DNA from: Corynebacterium halotolerans
GTDB taxonomy: Bacteria > Actinomycetota > Actinomycetes > Mycobacteriales > Mycobacteriaceae
Length of the DNA: 64,000 bases
NCBI RefSeq assembly: GCF_001056295.1
Contig: NZ_JVMD01000024.1
Span: 62,001 to 126,000, forward strand
Reading direction: 5' to 3'
Shown here: positions 31,201 to 37,873 of the stretch, piece by piece
Numbering within the stretch: the stretch's first letter is position 1
Layout of the letters: each line of letters opens with the position of its first letter
Program-made: the position numbers and the translations under genes
The notes under the pieces: generated by a model
The model's input: the letters and a program-made list of their open reading frames with translations, nothing else
Database searches by the model: none
What the model was told of the DNA's origin: nothing

Positions 31201-31888
31201 CCGCCGGGACAGCTGGAACCTGTTCTGGAACCTAGCGAACCTGTTGTGGTTGCGTGACATCGGCGTCGAGGTCACGCTCGACAACCCCGAACTATTCGCC
31301 GCCGCGGGGGGCAGCGCCGCGGAGGCAGCTGCAGCGATACCGGAGGACGGTGCAGCTGGTCCGACCGCGTCGGCCGATGGAGCCCTGTCCGATTGGGTGG
31401 TCATTTCCGACGCGTCGGGAGGCGCGCTCTTCGCGGAAGGCGTTGCGGCACCTGCCGAGCCTGCTGCGTCGGCTATGGCCTCGGCGGTCGACGAAACTCT
31501 CAATGCGGGAGACTCGTCAATGGCGCCGAAAAGACCGGCCACGGACGCCTCGGCATCGATTGGCGACGAATGGCGGTCGATTATTGACGAGTTCGATCCG
31601 GATGATGCCGATGATGCCGTCATTCACGATTGCTTCACTCGGTTGGCCGAAGCCGGTGTGCCGGCACCAGACAAGTCTGACACTGAAATTGCCGGTGCGG
31701 TCGTATTGGCGCTGTGGATGGGACCGTCCATCGCTGTCACCGAGGATGGCGGCGAAATTCTGGATATCCTTTCCGGCAGCGACATAACCGGTTTCACCGT
31801 TGACCAAGTCGCGGACATGGGACCCGCCGGATTCATCACGCACATCAACCCCGACGACACTTCGAACCAGGAGACCAACGCCCGATGA
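25217..31888 (+). CDS. Giant DEAD-box helicase with DUF1998 and possible C-terminal nuclease (DruE-like / DrmA-DrmB fusion)
   Basis: The 2223-residue protein has Walker A GTGSGKT (109-115), motif II VLDEFHTYDGAQ (about 239-250), SAT motif near 293, and a helicase C lobe with LVATPTLEMGIDIGDL and QRVGRAGR (about 1097-1140). Four or more Cys pairs (YCRNCG, CPSCGE, CTVC, CPSCSH/CPVCG, CRHCGH) suggest zinc sites. The motif HDKIPGGTGYL near 1655-1670 is typical of DUF1998. Around 1775-1880, TTPDFLLE followed by IAVYLDGYAYH resembles Vsr/DUF559-type endonucleases (inference). The last 250 residues are acidic and Ala-rich. Size and layout resemble Druantia DruE. In DISARM the helicase (DrmA) and DUF1998 protein (DrmB) are separate. 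It is coupled on both sides (TAATG and ATGA). Confidence 0.82.
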   Translation: MSSLLPARASTHITSGVTEYLTTSFSLADHGAAAELSSFLGSPGTGMFRGPYVRTRLPYAPSQDAERILDWCPSWFTPYHHQAEAFRRLKSVDDNGNPRRPEPAIVVTGTGSGKTESFLFPILDHVIRERAKGRTGTKALILYPMNALANDQSARLAELIAGEDADPSLSTVTAGIYTGETREGGAMTVSAKSLITSQETIRRNPPDILLTNYKMLDQLLLRSADSGIWEKSAESLQYLVLDEFHTYDGAQGTDVALLLRRLGLTLKKHQREGFLSAEDSTRALGRVTPVATSATLGDGDDSSHMVDFAHTVFGEKIPATAVIREKLLTLDEWRRAMLASDGAPAWDSPAAMRGQAGMPDRDTIRDVNQAIADRIIAGDEHADAVHEEFCARILRCDADRETATRTYPHHELTGRIIDAATTAVALLPRHDGDKDNLLYRVLPADTIRAIGEDAAAEFLSHTLTFIANLRAKAAAADGWAGKRLPGVENHLWVREVSRVDRAVASTARFRWADDGHPGDATAIGPGGDADDGGTTRHWLPACYCRNCGRSGWMIQVVSGIGDPVLDGAAIRAGALSSPELQRPLLDATPEERDARSDGRPVAGPRSADGDSAVMWLNPANGTLDTTEPDAAARDKGEAIPVLTYHGADAESHAKEERCPSCGETDAIRFLGSSVATLLSVALSNLFGMPDLDSEEKKTLIFADSVQDAAHRAAFVQSRSRAFALRTHTRRAIGQATTRLSELPAMLVREAGEDHRARYELLPPDIADFPYFKEYWQKNATDSKRRQATGNVLNRLAFDLALEFGDRADLARSLTMTGSVAVSVDAPADALRAAADDALKAAGATAPLSFDGVSGSAAAPGASEMLAWARGVLEMTRVRGAVNHDWFGGYLDDDCNPYLLNRRDARSRGVPGFPRGGAPEFPRVGAELPPAAAKNHQHIPIASPRSGYAKWTSRLLGLGRHDAASAVVALFKELQRRGIVDGVRTRTGAMVYAIPPERIILEAEDSPEAIECTVCRAGMGVSRIVRDTLVGTPCTGDGCSGRMHEVPIADNYYRRLYAASEPRTVIAREHTSLLEKDERLSYENAFRGADGATDPDAPNVLVATPTLEMGIDIGDLSAVMLASMPTSVASYIQRVGRAGRLSGNSLVVALMQGRGSVLAKLNEPLDVIAGDVMPPVAFLSATEILRRQFTAHLLDRLNVDAVVPGLRKASQVFGDGDGLVDALVTYIAAKPAEVRDAFEGFRDSVAGHVDGATLAALGEWATGTGPNTLTRRLRDEQRKWRAEEATLRGRFRILSDKFEDLEKKANTRKDDDDLADDLRATRAALGHTRKQLNDVVRDEYWVASMERYGLLPNFTLLDDSVTLKLAVSYLDPQTMEFDTERREYSRGVSSALHELVPGATFYAQGIAATIDSVDIGDAGADIERWRVCPSCSHSQVHVEGRAGAPAGPCPVCGDAKFADDGQLIPVVPLSRVSAQADRTRNAIGDRFEDRRSARFHMALTCTIPEGGRGGSWYLPDGFGVEHLESVDLRWLNLGRGAGSPRFIGGRERVAPLFRVCRHCGHIDSEAGANSKWDHAPWCPHRDEPEEDTVAFALGRTLHTQGVLMYLPPLVAVGGEATVPSLIAAIKLGFKEVLGGDPEHLAVVTVTVGSDTGPVEALLLHDKIPGGTGYLTQFTSPEKVRDLLLRAWVRVAEEVDSPVDGPSCLTPYVDYRSLNTVTAASAESALRRILTGDTRLLADGGSDPRTSTWHPQSSRPATDDASKLEIRFRKAFREGLAARSVNVRERTRDGRVELEFTMPGDTAAWRMREQVDCKGTTPDFLLENDRMGTRPIAVYLDGYAYHASAAHMRVPGDVAKRVGLHQSSDRYIPWTITYADLERYDEALTAASEKDPDWFKPTAVDLVAAKFVVSRTALATLTRDPLTQLFDYLMHPDWPWDRLSAAAGMLAVLGKDAENIQGTMRRFPKKGLRVSVRPAENTRAELALDGAIWADGTDESVRRDSWNLFWNLANLLWLRDIGVEVTLDNPELFAAAGGSAAEAAAAIPEDGAAGPTASADGALSDWVVISDASGGALFAEGVAAPAEPAASAMASAVDETLNAGDSSMAPKRPATDASASIGDEWRSIIDEFDPDDADDAVIHDCFTRLAEAGVPAPDKSDTEIAGAVVLALWMGPSIAVTEDGGEILDILSGSDITGFTVDQVADMGPAGFITHINPDDTSNQETNAR

Positions 31889-34506
31889 TTGGCTTGACCA
31901 TCCGCCGGAACCCGGACGACGACAAGCTCCCCCATAAAACCCTCAAGGAGACGTGGGGATTCTTGCAGAAGCTGCAGAGTGACCCGGAGTCCGTCGTGGA
32001 CAAGGTCCGCCCCGTGCAGAATGCCGCCGATTCCCGCGCGCGCGTCGCCATCGTCGACGAGAAGCAGCGGTACGGCGCAATCTTCTTCGAATTGAAGGAC
32101 GGCTCCGACCGGCACTTCGTGTACGCGGGCACGTACGGCAATCCTGAGGCGTACGACCGGGCCGGAAATCTCTCGTTTGCGGTCAATCCGACGAACGGCG
32201 TCGTGTCGTTGATTGATCTGTCGGAAAGGCCGGAGAAACCCGCTCGGCCTGCGGAGCCCGCGTCCCCGATGCGCCCCGGGGGCGCCGCGACTGAGCCATC
32301 GGCGGCGCCGCCCCAGTCTCCGACACCTGGCGCGGCGCTGACTTCCTCACGAGAATCCGCCGCTGCCCCGGACGCGGCCAAGGGGGCGAAGGATGCTCCG
32401 CGACGGGATGCCGCGGCGTCGACAAGCACGGGCTCGTCCGCCGGCCTGCTCGCCGGGCACACTGCCGACGAGCTCGAAATGATGCTCGGCATCGACCGTG
32501 CGGCTTTCCACGCGGTCAATGCGCTCACCTCGGAAGACGGGCTCGATGATGCCCTGACTTTCAGCCCCGGTTGGGAACGCGACGCCCTGCTCGGCCTCGT
32601 GGCCGGCCTGAGCATCGAGGAAGTGCTCGCCGAACTCAGCTTTGGCTCGCAGCCGACTGACGCGGGCACGGTGGACACCGGCGCCAAGATCGGCGATGTA
32701 GGCGCGGCTGAGGCTGCCGAGGTCGAAGAGGCTGCCGAGTTCCAGGCTGTCGGCGTCGAAGAGACAGTTGAAGCCGCCCCCGCCGAGGTGCTGGCCGAGC
32801 CCGTCGCGGAGCACGCCCCCGAACCGGCCGCCGAGCCGCGCCACGCGGCCCCCGCCACCGAGGCCCCGGCGCGTCGTGCGGCGGCGCCCGCCACCGACGT
32901 CGAAGTCATGGAGGGCATGAAGCATCCGGCGGCGCTCGCTGAGTTCACCTACGTGGGCAAGGACGCCAACGCGCTGCGCCACGTCATCGAGGGCGGCAAC
33001 TTCAACGCCTGGCGCGTGTTCCTCCACCCCAGCCAGCGCGACATCACCGACAAGCACTACAACGGCGCCGCCCGCGTCACCGGCGGCGCCGGCACCGGCA
33101 AAACCGTCGTCGTCATCCACCGCGCCCACACGTTGGCGACGCGCCCGTCGATCATGCCGCGGGTTTTCCTCACCACGTTCACGCGCGGCCTCGCCGATTC
33201 CCTCAAATCCCAGATGAACGTCCTCGACGCGAACTACCCGGAGGCCGGCACTCCGGGGGAACAGGGAATCTGGATCAGCGGGATCGACGCGTTCGCCTTC
33301 CACGTGCTGAGCAACGCCACGAAGGACGAGCGGGCCGCAGCCATTGAGGCGGTGACCGGCCAGGAAACCACCGCGGCCGAAGTGCCGGACAGGCTCTCGG
33401 CGCTCATGGGCCGGGACGAGGAATCCCTGTGGGGCACCGCCCTGCAGTTGGTGGACAACGCCCCCACCGGTGACGCCGGCACCGTAGAGTTCCTCATGCG
33501 CGAGTACGAGGGCATCGTGCTGGCGCAGGGCATCACCAGCCTCGCGAAGTACCGCAAGGCTCCACGCCCCGGCCGCGGCGTGTCGCTGGGCCGCGCCGAC
33601 CGCACCAAGGTGTGGAACGTCATCGACCGTTTCCACCGCCAGTGCCGCATCAAGGGCCAGTTCAGTTATCCGGCGCAGGCCGCGATGGCGGCGGAGGTCC
33701 TCGAGGCCCGCGCCGCAGCCGGCGAGGATCGACTTTTCGACCACGTCCTCGTCGACGAAGCCCAGGACTTCCACGCCGGCCACTGGCGCGTCCTACGCGC
33801 CGCAGTCGCCGAAGGCCCCAACGACATCTTCCTCGCGGAAGACTCCCATCAGCGAATTTACGGCCAGCGGCTCACGCTCTCCCGATTCGGCATCAAGACC
33901 CGTGGACGCTCCCGCCGCCTGACCGTCAACTACCGCACCACCCGCGAGAACCTGGGGTACGCCGCGGCGATGCTCGAAGGCGTCGAGTGGGTCGACTCGG
34001 AGGGCCTGGCCGACGAGCTCACCGGCTACCGGTCGATGCGGTCGGGCCCGAAGCCCACCGTGAAGTCCTGCACCACCGAGGCGGAGGAGCAGGACGCGAT
34101 TGCCGAGTCCATCAAGGAGTGGCTGGACGGCGGGGAAGGCGTCAACGTCGGAGTGCTGGCGCGCACGAACGCCCACGTCAGGCGCTTGAAGTCCGCACTG
34201 TCCGAAGCCGGGATCGAGGCGGTGGAAACCCGCAACGCCACCCGTGCCGCGGCGGCCCGGGTGTCGGTCATGACCATGCACGGCGCGAAGGGCCTCGAAT
34301 TCACCCACGTGGTCCTCGCCGGGGTCGACGCGGATTCCATGCCCGCCCAGTACCGTCTCGCCAAGCTTTCCGACGCCGACCGCGAAGACGAACTTCAGCA
34401 GGAGCGCGCGCTGCTCTACGTCGCCGCGTCCCGAGCCCGTGACCAGCTGATGGTCACGTACACGGGCGATAAGTCGGAGTTCCTGCCGGAACAGGACCCC
34501 GCGTAG
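31885..34506 (+). CDS. UvrD/REP-family helicase with RelE-like N-terminus
   Basis: The 873-residue protein has three parts. Residues about 35-110 (RVAIVDEKQRYGAIFFELKD, then YAGTYGNPEAYDRA) resemble the RelE/ParE fold. About 115-365 is a Pro/Ala/Glu-rich linker with a short helical island. From about 370 a superfamily 1 helicase has Walker A GGAGTGKT (400-407), motif II DEAQD (624-628), and the C-terminal motifs VMTMHGAKGLEF and LLYVAASRARDQL. It overlaps the preceding gene by ATGA and ends the operon. It occupies the place of the PLD gene drmC in DISARM. No separate nuclease domain is visible. Unwinding or remodelling of invading DNA is inferred from context. Confidence 0.85.
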   Translation: MIGLTIRRNPDDDKLPHKTLKETWGFLQKLQSDPESVVDKVRPVQNAADSRARVAIVDEKQRYGAIFFELKDGSDRHFVYAGTYGNPEAYDRAGNLSFAVNPTNGVVSLIDLSERPEKPARPAEPASPMRPGGAATEPSAAPPQSPTPGAALTSSRESAAAPDAAKGAKDAPRRDAAASTSTGSSAGLLAGHTADELEMMLGIDRAAFHAVNALTSEDGLDDALTFSPGWERDALLGLVAGLSIEEVLAELSFGSQPTDAGTVDTGAKIGDVGAAEAAEVEEAAEFQAVGVEETVEAAPAEVLAEPVAEHAPEPAAEPRHAAPATEAPARRAAAPATDVEVMEGMKHPAALAEFTYVGKDANALRHVIEGGNFNAWRVFLHPSQRDITDKHYNGAARVTGGAGTGKTVVVIHRAHTLATRPSIMPRVFLTTFTRGLADSLKSQMNVLDANYPEAGTPGEQGIWISGIDAFAFHVLSNATKDERAAAIEAVTGQETTAAEVPDRLSALMGRDEESLWGTALQLVDNAPTGDAGTVEFLMREYEGIVLAQGITSLAKYRKAPRPGRGVSLGRADRTKVWNVIDRFHRQCRIKGQFSYPAQAAMAAEVLEARAAAGEDRLFDHVLVDEAQDFHAGHWRVLRAAVAEGPNDIFLAEDSHQRIYGQRLTLSRFGIKTRGRSRRLTVNYRTTRENLGYAAAMLEGVEWVDSEGLADELTGYRSMRSGPKPTVKSCTTEAEEQDAIAESIKEWLDGGEGVNVGVLARTNAHVRRLKSALSEAGIEAVETRNATRAAAARVSVMTMHGAKGLEFTHVVLAGVDADSMPAQYRLAKLSDADREDELQQERALLYVAASRARDQLMVTYTGDKSEFLPEQDPA

Positions 34507-34558
34507 GCGCCCGGCCCGCGCTGCGGATGCGGAACGCGGCAGCTTGGACGAGAGCTGT

Positions 34559-34823
34559 CGCGCTCGGCGATCAGCTGCGCCACGCGCGACTCCATGAACG
34601 CCGACTCGCGGGCGATGACCTCGTCGGTGACCTCCACCCCGGCGTGGTTCGCGCAGATGGTGATGGTGTCCGGCAACGTGTTGCCGATGCACTTCGCCCG
34701 CAGCTCCGGCGTCAGGCGCCTGCCCAGCCGCTCGGAGCAGTCGTAGGTGGCCACCTCCCAGAGGGGCTCGGTGTCGATGAGGCTGCCGTCCATGTCCCAA
34801 AGAATCGCTCGCACCCCCGCCAC
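34559..34823 (-). pseudogene. Truncated 5' copy of the HAD phosphatase gene
   Basis: From a GTG at 34823 this reads MAGVRAILWDMDGS and continues through the first 88 codons of the HAD phosphatase at 16527-17225 with an identical protein sequence. At 34559 the homology ends abruptly and the frame runs into the antisense of the UvrD gene. Catalytic motifs III and IV are missing, so it cannot work. All six base differences from the intact copy are synonymous, so the sequence diverged while still part of a functional gene elsewhere. It marks the right border of the island. Confidence 0.93.
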
Positions 34824-34828
34824 GGTAG
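34559..34828. repeat. 270-bp direct repeat, right copy
   Basis: This is the partner of 16961-17230. The two copies begin at CGCGCTCGGC and end at CCACGGTAG, with unrelated sequence immediately outside. The region enclosed, 17231-34558, holds only the four-gene operon and its promoter. No integrase, transposase or tRNA attachment site is present in it. Confidence 0.95.
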
Positions 34829-34865
34829 TTGCCCTGGGCCGAAAGGCCCGGGAAGATGGTTTGCC

Positions 34866-35714
34866 ATGGGGAACCAAAAGACGGCGGGGGCTGCCGCGTC
34901 CAGGGTGTGGAACTGGCTAGTTTCGCGTTATCGCCGCCAACCGTACGAATTCTGGATGGCCGTGGGCATCGTGGTGATCAGCATCCCCATCGGGTGGGGC
35001 GTGCTGCACGTGGATGACCAGCTCGCGTTCGTCATGCTCATCCTGCAGCTGCTGATGGGGACGCTGAGCTTCCGGCTCGCCGTGCCCGCCGAACCGGGAG
35101 CCGCGTTGCGGTTGCCGGTCTTCTTGTTTCTGGCCGTGCCGGTGACCGTGTTGGTCGGCTTTTGGTGGATCGGCCCCGGCCTGGCCGACGAAGAGTCCGG
35201 GCCGATCGAATCGCTGTTCCTGTGGGCGCTCATCTCCTACGCCAGCCTGCTCCTGTCTTTCCTGTTGGCGATCTTCGTCGCGATTCCGCTGGAACTGGTT
35301 GGCCGGGGCCTCTGGGATTTCGTCGGAGGCCGAGTGGGTAATGGCATCGGGCTCATTTCAGTTGCCATGTTCATCTTCCAGGTGCCGCTGATCGGCGTTG
35401 TGGGAGCCATGGCGGTTGACGTGCACACCGTCGCCCGTCCGGCGCAGTACGCGGTGTTGATGGCCCTGTTTGGTTTTCGGGGCGAGTACACGGTGATCAA
35501 CCCGTCGATGCTGTCGTTGGCGCGCGTGCTGTTCGGGATCTTCATCGCGTCGCTCTTCGTGATCGTCGGCCTGGCGCAGCAGAAGGACGAAGAGGAGAAG
35601 GGCATCGTTGAGAAATCCGACACCAAGAAGGTTGTCGAGGGGAAGGGCGCCGAGAAGACGGCCGGCGGGGATAAAGCCGACGAGAAGGAAGCCGGCGAGG
35701 AAAAGAAGGGTTAG
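34866..35714 (+). CDS. Polytopic membrane protein of unknown function
   Basis: The 282-residue product has about six hydrophobic segments between residues 30 and 240 (for example FWMAVGIVVISIPIGW and LLLSFLLAIFVAIPLEL). A highly charged Lys/Glu-rich tail of about 45 residues follows (KDEEEKGIVEKSD onward). I do not recognise the family. The start is the ATG at 34866 (MGNQKTAG). The frame is open further upstream through the truncated HAD copy but has no homology there. It is the first gene to the right of the island, so in an island-free relative it should lie directly upstream of the HAD phosphatase gene. Confidence 0.75.
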   Translation: MGNQKTAGAAASRVWNWLVSRYRRQPYEFWMAVGIVVISIPIGWGVLHVDDQLAFVMLILQLLMGTLSFRLAVPAEPGAALRLPVFLFLAVPVTVLVGFWWIGPGLADEESGPIESLFLWALISYASLLLSFLLAIFVAIPLELVGRGLWDFVGGRVGNGIGLISVAMFIFQVPLIGVVGAMAVDVHTVARPAQYAVLMALFGFRGEYTVINPSMLSLARVLFGIFIASLFVIVGLAQQKDEEEKGIVEKSDTKKVVEGKGAEKTAGGDKADEKEAGEEKKG

Positions 35715-35839
35715 GCAAACGGTGGCCGTCGCAAAGCAAAAGCGGGGTATGCGGGGCCGGGAGCTGCGCTTTCGATTGCCGCTCCCCCGCAGGTGCCCCC
35801 GGGAGTGTGTCGCCGATCACGTTAAGCGTGATTAACGGT

Positions 35840-35845
35840 TAGGGT
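35840..35845 (+). promoter_or_regulatory. Minus-10 box of the thioesterase gene, leaderless arrangement
   Basis: TAGGGT is followed by six bases and then the ATG at 35852. Just upstream, TTAAGCGTGATTAACG is notably AT-rich for this genome. Confidence 0.5.
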
Positions 35846-35851
35846 TTCGGC

Positions 35852-36802
35852 ATGGGAACTCAGAACACCGCCACCGCCCGCCCGCCGAAGGCCAAGGCCC
35901 TCGGCGACCCCACCAAGGCCGACCGCATCACGCAGATGGGCCTCGACCCCGCCACGGAGATCGACGCCTACTTCGAGCACCTCGGCCAGGCCGACCCGGA
36001 GGAAATGGGGCTGCCCGCCGGCGAGGTCATCGAACGCTACCGCCCGACCCTGCACACCTGGGGCCCGTGGGGCGCGTTCCAGCACGGCGCTCCCCCGGCG
36101 GCGATCCTGACCCACGCCCTCCAGCACTGCCCCGGCCTGCCCGACGGCATGCGCACCACCCGCGTCGCCGTCGACCTGCTCGGCGCCGTGCCCTACACCG
36201 AAGTGCGCACCCGCGCGCGGATCTCCCGGCCGGGCAAGCAGATCCTCAAGGTGGAGGCCGAACTGCTCGCCGAGGACCGCAACGGCAACTGGCGCCCCGT
36301 CGCCTCCGCCTCCGCATGGCGCATGGCCGTGCTGGAGACCAACGAAGTGGAGAAGTCCTTCGCCCGCGCCATCCCCGGCCCCGACGCCGCCGACGATGGC
36401 GGGCCGCTGTACGAGGACTGGGACTGCGGCTACATCGACTCCATCGACATCGTCAGCATGGCCGACCCCGACGAGCCCGAGGGCCACCACCGCATCCACT
36501 GGGTGCGCACCGACAAGCCCATCGTCGACGGCGTGGACACCGACGGCGTCGAGTACCTGATGAGCATGGCGGACGTCGCCAACGGCGTGGGCGCCTCCCT
36601 CGACCCGCGCGACTGGATGTTCATGAACACCGACCTCGTCGTCCACCTGCACCGCGAGCCCGAGGGCGAATGGATCGGCATCTCCGCCAAGGCGTCCATC
36701 GGCCCCGACGGCATCGGCATGACCGCCGCCTACCTCTACGACCAGCGCGGCCCCGTCGGCCGTTCCATGCAGACCCTGCTGGTCAGGCCGCAGACGAAGT
36801 AG
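35852..36802 (+). CDS. Acyl-CoA thioesterase-like protein (double hotdog)
   Basis: The 316-residue protein resembles the TesB-like thioesterase superfamily. An N-terminal hotdog half contains GPWGAFQHGAPPAAILTHAL (about 70-89), where bulky acyl groups are accommodated. A second half ends WIGISAKASIGPDGIGMTAAYLYDQRG, the usual C-terminal hotdog signature. It probably hydrolyses acyl-CoA esters in the cytoplasm. The chain-length preference is unknown. It is followed after 21 bases by the App1-like phosphatase gene on the same strand, though that gene has its own promoter box. Confidence 0.82.
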   Translation: MGTQNTATARPPKAKALGDPTKADRITQMGLDPATEIDAYFEHLGQADPEEMGLPAGEVIERYRPTLHTWGPWGAFQHGAPPAAILTHALQHCPGLPDGMRTTRVAVDLLGAVPYTEVRTRARISRPGKQILKVEAELLAEDRNGNWRPVASASAWRMAVLETNEVEKSFARAIPGPDAADDGGPLYEDWDCGYIDSIDIVSMADPDEPEGHHRIHWVRTDKPIVDGVDTDGVEYLMSMADVANGVGASLDPRDWMFMNTDLVVHLHREPEGEWIGISAKASIGPDGIGMTAAYLYDQRGPVGRSMQTLLVRPQTK

Positions 36803-36810
36803 CGGGGCGG

Positions 36811-36816
36811 TACCCT
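36811..36816 (+). promoter_or_regulatory. Minus-10 box of the App1-like gene, leaderless arrangement
   Basis: TACCCT is followed by seven bases and the ATG at 36824, inside the short gap after the thioesterase stop codon. Confidence 0.45.
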
Positions 36817-36823
36817 CATCCCC

Positions 36824-37873
36824 ATGGCCCTCTCCGACGTCGCGCGCAAGATGGAACGAATGATCAACCGGGTGGGGAGGCAGCGCAAGACCGCCAAGGG
36901 ATGGAAGCCCGCCATCAAGGGCTTTTCCGGTTACGGCTCGGCGGATCGCGTGCACGTCCTCGGCCGCGTGCTCATGGAGGACCCGTATTCGGAGCCGGAG
37001 ACGCAGATCCAGCGCGGGTGGCGGCAGTTCATCACCACGCAGGTCGGCGGTCACCCGGTGACCGTGCGCGTCGGCGACAAGGTGGTGCACTCGCGGACCG
37101 ACGACAACGGCTACATCGACGTCCTCGTCCTCGACCACGGTCTGCGCCCGGGGTGGAACGACGTCGTCATCGAGGCCCGCGACGCCCGCCCCATCACGGC
37201 ACGGGTTCTCATTGTGGAGCCATCCGCGCGCATTGGGCTGGTCTCCGACATCGACGACACCGTCATGGTCACGTGGCTGCCCCGCGCCGCGCTGGCCGCC
37301 TGGAATTCGTGGGTGCGCCACACCAACACCCGCAAACCCGTGCCCGGCATGGCCGAGTTCTACCGTGAGCTGCTGGCCGAGCATCCCGGCGCCCCGGTCG
37401 TCTACCTGTCCACGGGTGCCTGGAACACCTTCGAGACGCTGCAGACGTTCCTCGACGTCAACGGGCTTCCCGACGGGCCGATGCTGCTCACCGATTGGGG
37501 CCCAACTCCGACCGGCCTGTTCAGGTCCGGCCAGGAGCACAAGAAGGTCCAGTTGAGGAACCTCTTCATCGACTTCCCCGACATCAATTGGATCCTCGTC
37601 GGCGACGACGGCCAGCATGATCCGCTGATCTACGGCGAGGCGGTGTTCGAGCATCCCGACCGCGTCGCCGGCGTCGCCATCCGGCAGCTGTCCGCCAGCG
37701 AGCACGTGCTGTCGCACGGCACGGCGAACCCGCTGGAGAAGATCGCCACCGACGACGGCCACGGTGCGCCGGTGATCCAGGGCTCCGACGGCCACGAGCT
37801 GCTGCGCGAATTCCGCGCCAAGCCGTTCCCGCAGGTGTCGGGCCGGGCCGGCCACGACGAGACCGAGGGGTAA
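36824..37873 (+). CDS. App1-type phosphatidate phosphatase family protein (DUF2183)
   Basis: The 349-residue product carries the App1 catalytic motif DIDDTVMVTWLP (about 143-154), equivalent to the DxDxT nucleophile of Mg-dependent phosphatidate phosphatases. Further motifs are VVYLSTGAWNTFETLQTFL and ILVGDDGQHDPLIYGE. The first 130 residues form a beta-rich domain, typical of bacterial members. Yeast App1 dephosphorylates phosphatidic acid, but the bacterial substrate is not established, so lipid phosphatase activity is inferred. It is probably cytoplasmic, since no signal peptide or membrane segment is seen. Confidence 0.88.
   Translation: MALSDVARKMERMINRVGRQRKTAKGWKPAIKGFSGYGSADRVHVLGRVLMEDPYSEPETQIQRGWRQFITTQVGGHPVTVRVGDKVVHSRTDDNGYIDVLVLDHGLRPGWNDVVIEARDARPITARVLIVEPSARIGLVSDIDDTVMVTWLPRAALAAWNSWVRHTNTRKPVPGMAEFYRELLAEHPGAPVVYLSTGAWNTFETLQTFLDVNGLPDGPMLLTDWGPTPTGLFRSGQEHKKVQLRNLFIDFPDINWILVGDDGQHDPLIYGEAVFEHPDRVAGVAIRQLSASEHVLSHGTANPLEKIATDDGHGAPVIQGSDGHELLREFRAKPFPQVSGRAGHDETEG

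Noticed and set aside
17432..34506. BREX system
   Set aside because: The methylase resembles PglX, but no pglZ, brxC or brxL gene is present in the operon.
17231..34558. Island as an integrase-driven or transposon-borne element
   Set aside because: No recombinase, transposase, tRNA end or terminal inverted repeat was found. The flanking direct repeats are far longer than target-site duplications.
34416..34877. Intact small HAD protein on the minus strand to the right of the island
   Set aside because: Only the first 88 residues are HAD. The rest is the antisense of the UvrD gene and lacks the later catalytic motifs.
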